Below are positions 21,071 through 32,904 of a stretch of DNA of 64,000 nt, in pieces. The notes below the pieces were generated by a model that was given only the letters and a program-made list of their open reading frames with translations, ran no database searches and was not told the DNA's origin. Origin of the DNA: Austropuccinia psidii (Eukaryota; Basidiomycota; Pucciniomycetes; Pucciniales; Sphaerophragmiaceae); contig JALGQZ010000009.1 of the NCBI GenBank assembly GCA_023105745.1, forward strand, positions 31,722,107 through 31,786,106, written 5' to 3'. Position 1 is the stretch's first letter, and every line of letters begins with the position of its first letter. The position numbers and the translations under genes are program-made.

Positions 21071-23920
21071 TGCTCATGATGAATGGGATATAGAATTCCT
21101 TAGTGGGTCTACCTGGAATTGTTCTCAAAAAATCACAAACATTGTCTTTTACCTTAAAAATGATATGTAAGGGCTTTATTGGTGTCAAAAAGACAATTTT
21201 GGCCTTTTTTGGGAAATTCTCGTATATAGGATATGAATAGGGTGTAAGATTACTAAATCAAGGTTGCTATAGTCTTTACCCAAAAAAATCCTAAAATAAA
21301 TTCCTTTGGCCTACAAAATGACACTCAAAAGCCCTTATTTTCTGTAGAAAGGCCATTTTTGGACTTTCTTTCGCAGCTTTCTCACAAAGGGTGTATTCAA
21401 TAGAGAAAAATGTTTCAAGCGGTATTCCTGGACTTTTTTGCGAGGAAATGAGTTAATTAAATGGCCTTTTTCATTACAATGATCCTCAAGAGGCTTAATT
21501 GATGTCAAAGGGGCAATTTTTCGCCATTTTTTACAAATTCCTCACATAAGGTTAATATAATGGGACTTGAAAGTCTCAAGGGGTCTTCATTGAATTGTTC
21601 GCGAAAGCCTTGGCGAAAAAAATGTACTTTTGCCTCCAAAATGACACCTAAGGGACCTCATTGGTGTCAAAAAGGTCATTTTTACCAATTTTTAAAAATC
21701 TCTCGCCTAAGACTTAGTAAATGTGCTCGAGAAGTATAGAGGAGTCTCTCTGACTGGTTAACTGAAAGTTCGGAAAAAAAACTCCCTGTGTGCGTCAAAA
21801 TGACCCTCAAGGGCCCTTATTGGTCTCAAAAATGCCATTTTTGCCCATCTCATGAGGAATTTCTAAGGGATGGTGAAATCAATGGGGTGTAAATATCCTC
21901 AAGAAGTCTTGCTGAATCTTTATAAAATCTTTCGCAAATGACATGGCCATTGGTCTTCAAAATAACTCCCCTGGCCTTATTTTCCCCCAGAAGGCCATTT
22001 TTGGCCATCTTTTACAGATTTCGAATATACGACGTAGGAGTCCTCAAACATTCTTCCCTTATTGATTCAAAAAAGCATTTTCAAACAACATGTCCTTGGG
22101 ATCCAAATTATCCTCTTGGGGCCTTATTTTCTGAAAAATAGGTATTTTTGATGATCTCTTTTAAAACTTTCTCATATACGGTGCAGTCAATCGGGTTTAG
22201 AGGTCTTCAAAGGGTATTCCTTGGGTTTTAGTAGGAAATCTAGAAAACAACATGGGTTTTGGACTTCAAAATGACCCACCAGAGCTCTTATTCCCTACAA
22301 AAGAAAATATTTTGCCATTTTCCAGGTATTTATTGATATTTTGAAGGTAATTGAGCTTATAAGATATCAGGGGGAATACTCGAGTTTTTTGAAAAGAAAT
22401 AGCAAACAAGGATGGGCTTTCGCCTTCAAAATAACCCTTCAGGGGCCGTTTTGGCTGAACAAAGGACATTCTTGGTGATTCTTATAAACTTCACATATAT
22501 GACATAGTAAATGAGGCTCTGAAGTCCTCAGGGTCTCTTTCAGGGCTTTTTTGAGAAACCTTTGGCCTTCAAAGCTACCCACATGCTTCATATCTTCCAC
22601 AAAAAGGCCATTTTTGTCCATGTTATAAGAGCTCCTCACATATGACCTAAATTCCTTAAAGGGGTATTCCAAGGTGTTGATGAAAGCACTTGTCAAACAC
22701 AATTTCCAGTGGAATTGAAAATGACCCTCTGGGGCCATATGAGAGCTGCAGAAAGTCCATTTTGGGATTTTTCACAAATTTTTCATATAATGCATAATTA
22801 ATGAGGCTGAGAATTCCTCAAGGTGGCTTCCCAGACTCATTCACAAAACATTTGTTGAAGAGATTTCCTTTGGCGTTCAAAATGACCGTCTGGGGGAATT
22901 ATTGGTGCCCAAAAAGCAATTTTGGCCATTTTTTGGAAAGGCTTCACATATGGCTTGGTAAATGGGGCTTATGGCTACCCAAATAGTCTATCTGTACTTT
23001 CTCCCAAACATATTTGAAAAACCCATTCACTTTGGCCTTTAAAATGAACCTCCACAGCCCTTATTTTCTGCAAAAAGGCCATTTTTAGGAATTTGTTGGA
23101 GAAGATGTAGTGAATAGTCTTTAGAGGTCATAAAGAGGGCTTTCTGGACTGGTTTGACGAGAATGTGAAAAACAGAATGTCCTTCGGCCTTATAAATGAC
23201 TCTGAAGGGGCATTATTACTGTCAGAAAAGCCATTTTCGGCCATTTCTTTAGGAATTTCTCAGAAATAAAGAAGTTAATGGGGCTTTGAATTCCCAAACG
23301 TGTCTGCGCGAAGGGCTTTCCCAACTAAACTGGCAAAGAACTTGGCCAGAGGCCTTCAAAATAATTCCCTGAGGCCTCATTTTCTGCAAAAGGACGCTTT
23401 TTGGCCATCTATCACAAATTTATAAAATTTGATTTAGAGGTCCACAAAAAGGCATCCTGGATTTTTTCGAAAAAATTAAAAAAATGACTTTTTTACTTTA
23501 TCATGACCTTATGGGGGCATTATTTTCTCCAAAAAGAGCATTTTTAGTCATTTCTTTTAGGAATTTCTCAGATATCGTATAGTTTATGGTATTTGGGGGT
23601 CCTGATTCAGGCTTCCTTGGCTTGATAGGACAATATCTGGAAAACATATTAGTTTCTCTACTTCAAAATAACCCTCCAGGGATGTCTTTGGTTGTCTTCA
23701 ATATTCTCTCAAGGATGGGATTTTGAAGTCCTCAGAGGGTGTTTCTGTACTTTATCACAAGTTATTTCGAAAACAATATGGCCTTGGGTTCCCAAAATGT
23801 CTCTCCAAAGGCCTTATTTGCTTAAAAAATATATATCTTGTAATCTTAATGATTCTTTTCCAAATTGGGTCAGGAAATTATTAAGGGCTATTCACGATCA
23901 TTTGAAGTGAAAATCTCACT
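21000..23920. repeat. Diverged tandem satellite, about 160-bp period, about 18 units
   Basis: A recurring block (AAAATGACCCTC..., then GGCCTTATT..., then AAAAGGCCATTTTTGG) begins near 21155, 21320, 21481, 21643, 21802, 21964, 22108, 22273, 22433, 22575, 22723, 22884, 23046, 23198, 23363, 23507, 23670 and 23800. Spacing is mostly 159-164 bases, with several units shortened to 130-150. Between the blocks each unit carries TTTCTCA-like and GTCCTCAAAGGG-like segments, so the repeat covers the whole unit. Units are diverged, perhaps 60-75% alike by eye, so the array is old. Short ORFs here on both strands are chance openings. Confidence 0.9.
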
Positions 23921-26900
23921 TTTCAAGGGTGTTGTCAAAGATGGTGTACATAATTTCTTCATAAAGTTTTCAGGAGGTTCTGCTATATTTTGATACCAAG
24001 AATTTTTAGACATGTTCCAAAATAGGCCCTTGAAACTGATCTTGGGAGTACCTTTTGATTTTAAAAGTCCATTTATGGACACTTAATATGCTTTCTTGGA
24101 GCTGGTATAGGCAGGGTGCTTTATTGTAATTTCTAACAATATTTCTATCAAACATAATATCCACATACTTTGATAAAAATCTGGTTAATCAATAAATAAG
24201 TTAAAGAGAAATTTGAATAGTCAAATAAGTTTTAAAAAGAAATTTTAAAAATAATGCCTTAATTTTTATGTTTGTGAAATCAAAAATAATTGCTAAAATG
24301 GTCGGTTTCAATGGTAGATTCAATATCATGGAAAGATAGCCAAATTATACAGAGTATTAATGTAATATTTTCAGCTGAGTTTTATAAATGTTTGATGCTC
24401 TCATTAAAGGTTTCCTTGTCAAAAAATCTTCTTCTAATAATTTAAGAACTAGTCAGAGATTTAAAACGAAACCCACTGAGATTAACACATTCAGTTACTA
24501 AATGAAATTTGAGCCAGCCAGTTTCAAAAAAGAACACAATATTTAAATTAATCTTTTTTTAGGTTAATTTATATGAAAAAATCCCTTGTGAGTTCTATTT
24601 CTGTACTCTCACATCTAAAAACAAATTCCATTTTATCAATCCCCAATAAATCTGAAATAAACTTCTTGTTTCCAAATTCGATAGTTTTTCAGTATATGTA
24701 AGATATTTTCTTATATTCCTTTAAGATATTTTTACCAATTGAAAAAATGACAATTGGGTAAGAAAGCCACTTCTCTTCAAATACCTAATGAGCCATAAGA
24801 AATTCATTAAGCCTTTTGAATATATTCTTTAAAATCTGATTTTTAGGCTGTGAAATATGGGAATATTTGGTATCAAGAACAACTGATTAAGAGGTAATAT
24901 TTCCCTTCTGGTATGTTTAATTTTCTTCATGAAAAATGTAATTTTCAGAGATATTTTATCCATAAATTAAAAGAATGATTTCTGAACATATTCATGGAAT
25001 TACAAGATATTGGAATCCATAATGGCTAGGAACATAATTCATATTTCATCTTTCTACACCATTTTTATTTAATTATTGAATGTTTTGTGAGTTTATGCAA
25101 AAATAATTATCAATTTCTTTGAAATTTGAACCTCATTAATTGTAATTTCATAATACTGACTACTTTACTGGTTATAATAACATACACAATCTATATATGG
25201 AATAGTCAACAACTACATAACTCTGTATTTTGGCATTCTAATTCAAAGCACTTCGGAAGCAATACAAGATATTGTTGATAATGCTGAAAATGGGTGCCAT
25301 CTAGAATGAGAAACATATCCAAAATATATTTAAAATTATGATTAAAAGGTAAGATACTCCCATATTGTCTGTTTTATGGAAATATTATGATAAAGAAATA
25401 ATCTGATTTTCTTTCAAAAATTTTGAGAGCTTCACACTTCATTCTGAAATTTTGGTAGTAATATTGAATGATTGTATTCTTTTTATATTTTTATTATATA
25501 CCTGTGAAGTCACAATAATATATTAGTGATCTAATGGTAATATTTCAGTGAGATCATTAGAATATTTTGGTCGTTTCACAAAGATATCTAGTAATATTAT
25601 CAGAAATCTGACAGTATTTTGTCTTCATCCAAAGGGAATTTCAGTGATGTTCCATCTCTGGTCATCCACTGGCATCAAACATTCACTGGTGAGAACAGTC
25701 ATAGCACCCTTTATTAATAGTAATATGTTCAAGAGTTTCATAGACAGAACTGAGGGTATGTTTTCTTAACTGGTGGAATAGATTAATGAAAAATTCATCA
25801 ACACATGGTAATCTCTAACTCCCATGGTGATTATTTTTTTGCAAGATCAATACCGTTTGAAGTATATTCAGCTTATGCAAGCTCATAATATGTAGTCCCA
25901 GTATATAAAGCAATTTTGGCTGAAAATGCATATTTTATATTTAAATTTTTTCTCTTAATATTTTTCGTGAATTTAGAACATTCAATTGTTATCTTATGAG
26001 GAAACTGGTCTTTACTCATTTTGGATTACTTTTTCAATTGGACTATGAGCTGTGTTCTTTTGCATAATTTACTTTCTTAACTAGAGGATAAATTAGTTTC
26101 TGTTGATGAAGATATCCCAGAATTAAATAATATTAAAGAATTAGAGGGCTTTATTAAGACTTCAATGAGCAAGAAACAATATAACATTCAATTTATATTT
26201 CTATATTTCATGGTAAGCTTCCAAAAAAAGACAAAAATCTAATAATTAAAATATAAGTTCATTTTTACATTAAAGCTTGCTAGCGTAATAACAATCATTA
26301 TGAAACTAGCTAAAATCTATCTTTAAGTATCTTTTCGTCTTGTTTATTTCTAGTTTTTTGATCAAATGATTTTTTCTCCACCTAAAGAAATGATACTTCC
26401 ATAAAATGCTTACCCATATTATATAATATTTGATTAAATTGTAACTTGAATCGGAAATGTGTATCTCATTCAGATTTGGTTATTTTACAGTTTTATTTTT
26501 GAGGCTTTATTAAGAATTTAAGACTTCTTCCACAGACCTCCAATGATACCAGGCTGTTTTCAAAAAAATCCAGTCCTGATTGAAGCTCAGGAAAATTAAA
26601 ACATAGCTTGTTGGCATAAAACGTTCTTGAATTCACAAAAAATATTACTTTTTAATAAATGAAAAACTATCATAAGTCACTTTAATAGAGTCATTTTCAT
26701 ATATACGTGGTTTCTTATTAAATCCATCAATGGTTATCAGAAAATTTGCATAAGTTTTGAAACTATGTTATTTGAGTTAAATTTCTATGTTTCATTCATA
26801 AATTATCATTTTATATTAATTTAATACTTTTTTGCATGATTATTGAGTTTTTTAAATGATTAAATAATAATACTCTTGTAATGGATTCAAAGTTTCATTG

Positions 26901-28497
26901 TCTTCTTTCATATCCCTAAGGGTTAGGTCATGTTTCCTTGGGTGAATTACAGAAGATTTTAATGGATATTACTGTGAGCCTTAGAGGTAATTTTGAATAC
27001 CCAAAATAATACAAAACGAACATATATCTAATAATCCAACAAAATCATTTTGGTAATGCTGAATAAATGTCAAAATGAAACAAGATTTAAAAATTAGAAA
27101 TTTAACAAAATTCTAAAAATGCTTTTTTACTTAAAAAATGGAAGTTAAAATCAATTTTCAACAAATATTTAGAAAATAATGATACCTTCCAAGAAAAAGT
27201 AATAAAATTTATTACAATTCTTTTTTCCAATCAATAAACATATAAGTTTTTTTCACCATTGAATCCTTCCTGAAATCTCTATAACTTAAGTTTAAATGAG
27301 TGTAAATGAAGCTTGAAGTATTTTCATTGTGGAAATTGGAAATATTCAAACTTTGATCTAATTTATGCTACGTGTGGTTTTGAAAACTCTCTTTGTGCTG
27401 AAAATGAGTCTTGGGTTATAGCTCAGAGCTCATGATAACTTGAAATATTCTTATATTTAAATATAAAAATTTGTGAATGTGTTATGTTAGTGAGCTTAAA
27501 TTCACAGATTATCAATTAATTATTAAATTTTCTTACTTTAATATTTAATCAAATTAAATATGCAAAGATTTGAGTATAATACATGTGGAGAAATTAGAGA
27601 AACATAAATTTCAAATTAAATTTTTGAGGGGAAAGAAATATTGCCTCCAGTGGTTCCAGAATCTTTTAAAGTCCTTTCGTAGAAAAATGAGATATCAAAA
27701 TTCACACAAGACCTTAAAATTCTTCTTTTTAATTGAGTGAAAGGGTCTGTTACTGAAATGATGAAGAGGTTTTAACACCAACTAGGGCAGTGTTAACTGT
27801 TTCCAAGATGGTGAGACAAACCTTAAGTCAAAAAAAACTTCAAAAAATAAATTTTAGCTGTTTGAAATTTTCTAAGGCTCTTAACCCTCAATTATTATAT
27901 TGATAGTTATTTTATGGGACTAAATTGGCTTAAAAAAGCAGGAAAAGACAAAAAAGCCCTTTTTGGTTCAAACCAGGACTTGTATTATACATTAATTAGA
28001 TTTTATTCTTCCAGTATGCTTCTCATTACTGATGACAGTAACCTTTAACTTTGGAGGAGGAAAAATGGTGGCTATAAAAGAATTTCTTCTTTGCTCCATC
28101 ACTTCATTTCATGTTATAATATCTTCTTTCTAAAAACAGTTTAAACATTTTTAAAATAATTAATAAAAGATTACAAACAAAAAAATTAAGATCATTTTGA
28201 GCCTTAAAAAATGTTAAGAGCTATTATAATCATTGTTTGAAGCTCTTATGGTCATTTTCACACTTAAAGCATCTTTTATCCCTTTTAACGTTTCACTATG
28301 GTCAATTTTGGATGTATTTTCACTTTAATAGTACATTTTATACTCTTTTCTCAAATGAATTTCCTGAAGTCCTTTTCTCAGATGATTTCCCATTGAAATT
28401 TTTCTTGAAGAAATTCTCCTTGTAGCCATAAAGATCTCTTATAGATCATTCTTTTGATAAACTGTTATTTTGGTAAGATAATTAATATTTTTAATGT
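23921..28497. other. AT-rich intergenic DNA, no gene seen
   Basis: About 4.6 kb with only short ORFs of low-complexity composition. The first 150 bases may be decayed satellite. No LTR, transposase, tRNA or rRNA signature was recognised. The MULE on the right is inserted at its end. Confidence 0.6.
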
Positions 28498-28505
28498 TAT
28501 TTTTA

Positions 28506-28553
28506 GGGTGTTGGTAAACACACGTAAGTTTCTGGTAAAAACACGTAAGTGAA
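28506..28553 (+). repeat. Left terminal inverted repeat of the MULE
   Basis: Contains two copies of the unit GGTAAA(A/C)ACACGTAAG in direct order. It pairs with the right end at 32850-32896. It is preceded directly by TATTTTTA, the target duplication. Confidence 0.88.
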
Positions 28554-28735
28554 CTTAATTTTCAAAAAAAATTCCTCAGGCTCAGTTTTGAGGATTTTTT
28601 TAATCTTTTCTTGCCATATTTTTCCTGACTTGGCTTGTCAATAAGCACAAATTTTCTTCAAAATTTTTTTTTTTGCCAAATTTCACCAATTTGGCCAATA
28701 TGCCAAAATGGCATATTTTTTTCAAAAATTCATTT

Positions 28736-29105
28736 AAAATCTTCCCACTTATGAATTTACTTAATTTTTTTTAAAATTAAGGGTTCAATGTGAAGAATAA
28801 AGCACCAGAATCCCATAATTTTGGGAATTTTTTTGGTTGGGACAAGTGATGGCGCAAAAAGGGGTTTTTTTCAAATGTTTTTTCCCATCATTGTAATATG
28901 CCTATTTTCAAAAAGTGAATTTAATAACTTCCCACTTATGAATTTCCTTCATTTTTTTTTAATTAAAGGGTTCAATCTGGACAATAAAGAACCAGAAGCT
29001 CATGAATTGGGAAAATTTTTTGGGTGGGACAACAAGTGAAGGCGCAATGAGTGTTTTTTTTAACTGTTTTTTCTCTTGTGTGTAATATGAATATTTTCAA
29101 GTACA
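28736..29105. repeat. Tandem duplication of about 186 bp inside the MULE
   Basis: Two direct copies start near 28736 and 28922. Each opens with CTTCCCACTTATGAATTT, continues through AAAGGGTTCAAT, ACCAGAA and GGCGCAA motifs, and ends with a TGTAATATG motif. They differ by scattered changes and small indels. They lie in the non-coding 3' part of the transposon between the OTU stop and the left TIR. Confidence 0.85.
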
Positions 29106-29209
29106 AAAGTTCCACATGTTTGATGAAAAATGAGACTGAGGTGGGATTTAAGCAATAAATATGACTGAGGAGGGGGATAATTGGCATAAATTGTATATAC
29201 AAAAATCAT

Positions 29210-32200
29210 TCAATCAGAATCAACCTCCAAAATAGTGGGTTTTTTCTGAGAGGGGGGAGGAAGATTGGAAAAATACAACATTCTGTGTTTCTTAAATTTA
29301 TCAGCCCACCCCAGGGCTTGTGGTTGGGCATGAATCTCCCAGTTCACAGTAATGGGGGGGACAGGATAAACTTTAGAAATGATGATGTCCAAAGGAACAA
29401 AATGAGCACAACTATTCAAGAAGCAGATGAAAATGGGGGGATTATCATTTGGAGGACAGAAATAAGGGAAAAAAGAAAAAGATTGGGCTGTGGAATAAAA
29501 GAAAACTGGTCTTTTATACTTATTTGCAATTGGATCCCCCATGTCAGGCATGGACATCCACTTGCTTTTTGGAGCCTGGCCAACATCTTCATACCATTCA
29601 ATTCTTTCCAAATAAGAGGATACTGAGGGAATTAAGGTGTTAATGGCTTCATAAAGGTCTTGATTTTGTTGAATTTCTTCAGCCAAGTCACCTCTGACAT
29701 CAGCCCATTGATCTTGAGTCTTGTAAATGAAGTGGGATACTGTTCTGTAGCCACAGTTTCAATCACCCTGGACATTGATGGCCTTGAAGGTGTATTTCAA
29801 TATAAACTTGGGAAAGTCTTCTGAGCCAGTTATCTGATAAAATAAGTACAAAAAATGAATAAATATCAAAATAAACAACATAAAATTACATTAAAAAGAA
29901 TCAGAAACTCACAAACAGCTTGGAGCATTCATCACTTGTGTGATAGTTGCTTTGACAATGCTCACAGGTCAAGTCGATTGCATGATAGATATTCAAACTG
30001 GTGCCAGGCTTTTGTGATTTTCTTTGTGATGTTTTGCTTCCAATTGCCAATCTTCTTGACCTTCTAAGGGTTACTTCTGATTTATTTAATTCAGTTGCTG
30101 AGGGTAGTGAATCTGATGAACTGATGGATTTAGATAATGAGTCCTCAGAATCTTCAGAATCTTCAGATGAGTCCACTTCCATAATTGGAGAGGGGACATT
30201 TGACTGGGATCTTGAAGTTGTTGTGCTGGTCACTTTTTATGGGGGTCTTCCTCTTCTCTTGGATTGACTTTCAATAATTTCAAATCTTGAAGGTTCCCTT
30301 TTGTTTTTATTCTTGGCTCCTTGGGGTCTTCCACGGATATTCTTGCATTCTAGAGGGTCTTTATAATATTGATCAGCCTCTTGACTCTTGGGAATTTGAT
30401 CAAATGGGACTTTTCCAGTCAAAACATCTTGAAAATGTTGGAGTATTGGAGTGATTTCTGCCATTGGTCTTTGGAACAGGTCTTCCCCAATGTCTTCAAA
30501 TATTTTCTTGGCTTCATTCTTTCTTTCTTTTTCAACACTTTGATCATCACCTTGAAAACCAGTCTGAGAAGAATATGACAAATAAAATCAGTTAATAAGA
30601 AAAAAAATAAGAAGAAGAAATTCAAAAACCCTCACAGGCAAATTCAAATGCCATTGAGGATGGAAGTCTGATAATTCAAGCCTTTGGCGCTTGGCAAATG
30701 CCTTTTGGGTCTTATGCTTGCAAGGAATGCCTTTATAATTGTTGTATTTGTTGGTGCATTTTTCATTTGGAGGAAATTTTGTTTTGAAATTTTCAAAGGC
30801 AATCTGAAGAGCATAATGAGACACCTTGCCATTGAGGGCACAGATGTGTGGAGGAAAATTCTTGACATGGACAATCATTTCTTTGGAGATTCTGTTGATA
30901 ATTTCAATAAATTGCTTTCTGAATGCCATGTGGAGTGCCCTGACTACCTCCAGGAGAGTACCAGTGGACTTTTGTAGCCAAAGTTTAACCATGTCATGGG
31001 CACCTTCAACTCTGGAGGTGGATCCCACACCCAGGTGGCAATGGTGGTTGGTCCAGGCTGGCACATAATACTCCTTTAGAGGAAGCCAGGTATTTTCCAA
31101 ATACTGCAAGACCTCAGCATTTTTAACTTGCTTTTGAAGCTTCTTCCAGTTGTCTTTGAAATACTTTTCAGTGGGTGAATACATAAGCTGAGAAAAGAAT
31201 CCCAAAGTCATTAATAAAGACAATAATAAGAGAAAAAGTGAAATAAAATGGAATAAAGTGAAGAAGTATATTACTTGATTCCAAAGGCCCATAAAATTTT
31301 CAAAATCAGTTCCATGACCAATTTTCTTCATGCAATGAGCAGATACATCCTTGTTGATGTGCCAAATGCATAGCATGACTTTGGAGTCTGGGAAGAGCTT
31401 CTTAATAGAGTTCTTCAAGGCCAGATCCCTGTCAATAACAATAACTGGAGGGGGAACAAGATTGGTGTTGTTGAGGACCTTTTCAATGTATTGATTTAAT
31501 GCCCAAGTATATGAAGTTTCATTTTCATTCTTCATCAAACAAAAAGCCCCAGAAAAGGTGTTATTTGTTGAGCTGAATCCAACAATATGAAAAAGGGGCA
31601 TTTTGTACTTATTGGTTTTATAAGTACAATCCATAAGAATGACATAAGGAAAGCCATGAAGAAGTTTTATGGCCAGGGGGTGAGTAAAAAACAAGGAGGT
31701 AATGTGTCCCTCAGAATCCCTTTCAGAGGACCAAACAAAATTTTCTTCTTTGAGAGTGTCAATAAGAGCATCAATGGGCCTTCTGCCTTGCAGTTTGTCT
31801 TTCTTGATTTTCTTGACTTGGTTATAAATGTCTTGAAGGATTACAGGCCTGTCATACTCCCTCTTGCTGCATAATTGGGCCTGAATTTTCCTTGGCATGA
31901 GCAGTGATTCAGACATTTGAGCAATTTGGGATGTTTCTTGCTCATTGAATTTCCTGAAAGCAGGATGTGCCATGATATTTTCAGTGGCATCATGGCTATG
32001 TTCAGGATTTTTGACTTTAAGAGTCCAAGTGGTACTCTTGGCATATTTCCTGGCATAAAGTCTAAAAGGACAGTCAAGCTTTCTTGAGGTGACTGTTTTG
32101 GAGGGGCTTTTGTTGGGATTTGGGGTGCCAGACCTGTCACAGCATATTTCAATTTGGTTGTGGGTCATATTGGACCTCAAGGTGGACACAGCATACCCCT

Positions 32201-32279
32201 GAGCCCTGGCAACATTATGCACATGTTGCCAAAGAAGCTCAAGGGTCTGAAATTCACCTTCAGTGGGGGGTTGAAGCAT
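29210..32279 (-). pseudogene. MULE transposase - CCHC knuckle - OTU protease fusion, two nonsense codons
   Basis: Four exons on the minus strand, all phase 0: 32279-31275, 31187-30636, 30563-29913, 29833-29210. Introns of 87, 72 and 79 nt start GTAATA, GTGAGG and GTGAGT and end CAG. The product would be about 943 residues. Order: WRKY/GCM1-like zinc finger (C46/47, C70, H94-x-H96), MULE DDE core with D217 (L-M-D-C-T-Y), D283 (V-I-D-R-D), the C-x2-H motif at 304-307 and E396 (R-V-E-G-A-H), then a short cysteine-poor SWIM-like end. Exon 3 has two AT-hook-like G-R-P motifs, a Ser/Asp/Glu-rich stretch and a perfect C-x2-C-x4-H-x4-C knuckle (near 29940). Exon 4 is an OTU cysteine-protease domain with Asp, Cys (29753-29755) and C-A-H-F. 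Two stops disable it: TAA at 30237-30239 and TGA at 29759-29761, the latter where the glycine of G-D-G-N-C belongs. The role would be cut-and-paste transposition with a deubiquitinase module. Confidence 0.93.
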
Positions 32280-32799
32280 TTTTTTTAATGAAAATTATGT
32301 ATAAAAGTTAAAAAAAGGGGGATTTGGGGATTTGGAATGGGGTAAGAACCTTTCAAAATGTGAAAAAGAGGTGAAAAAAAGTGTGAAAAATGAACAGAAG
32401 TGGTTAGGAGTGACAGAAAGTGGTTTAAATGTGGGATTAATTGATGAGGGATGGTAAAAAATTGAAAATTGAGAGGCTTGAAAGCAGGTTGTTGTGGTGG
32501 AAAATGCAGTCTTTGGGGGAAAAAAAGAAAAAAAAGTGTGAGAAGCTTTTCAAAATGGCTTTGATAATGCTGTTTTTCCAAAAAAAAAAACAATGGTTTG
32601 GGGTGGGGATAATGTGGATTATTAGGGTGTTTGAGCTTGTTTGTTTTTTTGGGGGGGCTGGGCAAAAAAATCTGGAACAATTTGGAGTTAGAGAGGTTTT
32701 GTGGGGAAAAAACCTCTTTCGGGCATGTTTTGGCCCAATACAGGCCCAATGGTGTTTCATTTTTAATTAAAAATGGGCCCAGGGCACCCCTTACGTGTT

Positions 32800-32896
32800 T
32801 TTACCAAATTATGGCCAAAACACGTAAGTTTTTAGTAAAAACACATAAGCTCTTATGTGTTTTTACCAATTTGCTTACGTGTTTTTACCAATACCC
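32800..32896 (-). repeat. Right terminal and subterminal repeats of the MULE, with perfect palindrome
   Basis: Five copies of the GGTAAAAACACGTAAG-type unit occur in both orientations. Two of them, GTAAAAACACATAAG (32835-32849) and its exact complement (32852-32866), form a perfect 15-bp inverted repeat with a two-base loop. The outermost unit is the TIR, ending ...TACCAATACCC. Such arrays are usual transposase binding sites; that function is inferred. Confidence 0.88.
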
Positions 32897-32904
32897 TATT
32901 TTTA

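Larger units (their letters stand above)
28506..32896 (-). mobile_element. Complete MULE (Mutator-like) DNA transposon with OTU-bearing transposase
   Basis: The ends are inverted: the left starts GGGTGTTGGTAAA and the right, read on the other strand, starts GGGTATTGGTAAA, and both continue with copies of GGTAAAAACACGTAAG. An 8-bp direct duplication TATTTTTA flanks the element (28498-28505 and 32897-32904), which fits the 8-11 bp typical of Mutator insertions. The 4.4-kb element holds one four-exon gene on the minus strand and about 650 bases of non-coding DNA at its 3' end. Matching flanks, preserved splice sites and the absence of frameshifts suggest it is younger than anything else in the window. 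Confidence 0.93.

Noticed and set aside
22439..22738. Minus-strand ORF of 99 codons within the satellite
   Set aside because: It spans two satellite units and is not open in neighbouring units. Composition follows the repeat, so it is a chance opening.
27961..27985. GGTTCAAACC resembling a tRNA T-loop
   Set aside because: No acceptor, D or anticodon stems can be formed around it. No tRNA or rRNA gene was found in the window.
29759..30239. Stop codons in the MULE gene read as recoding or selenocysteine
   Set aside because: No supporting element is seen, fungi generally lack selenocysteine insertion, and simple nonsense mutation explains both.
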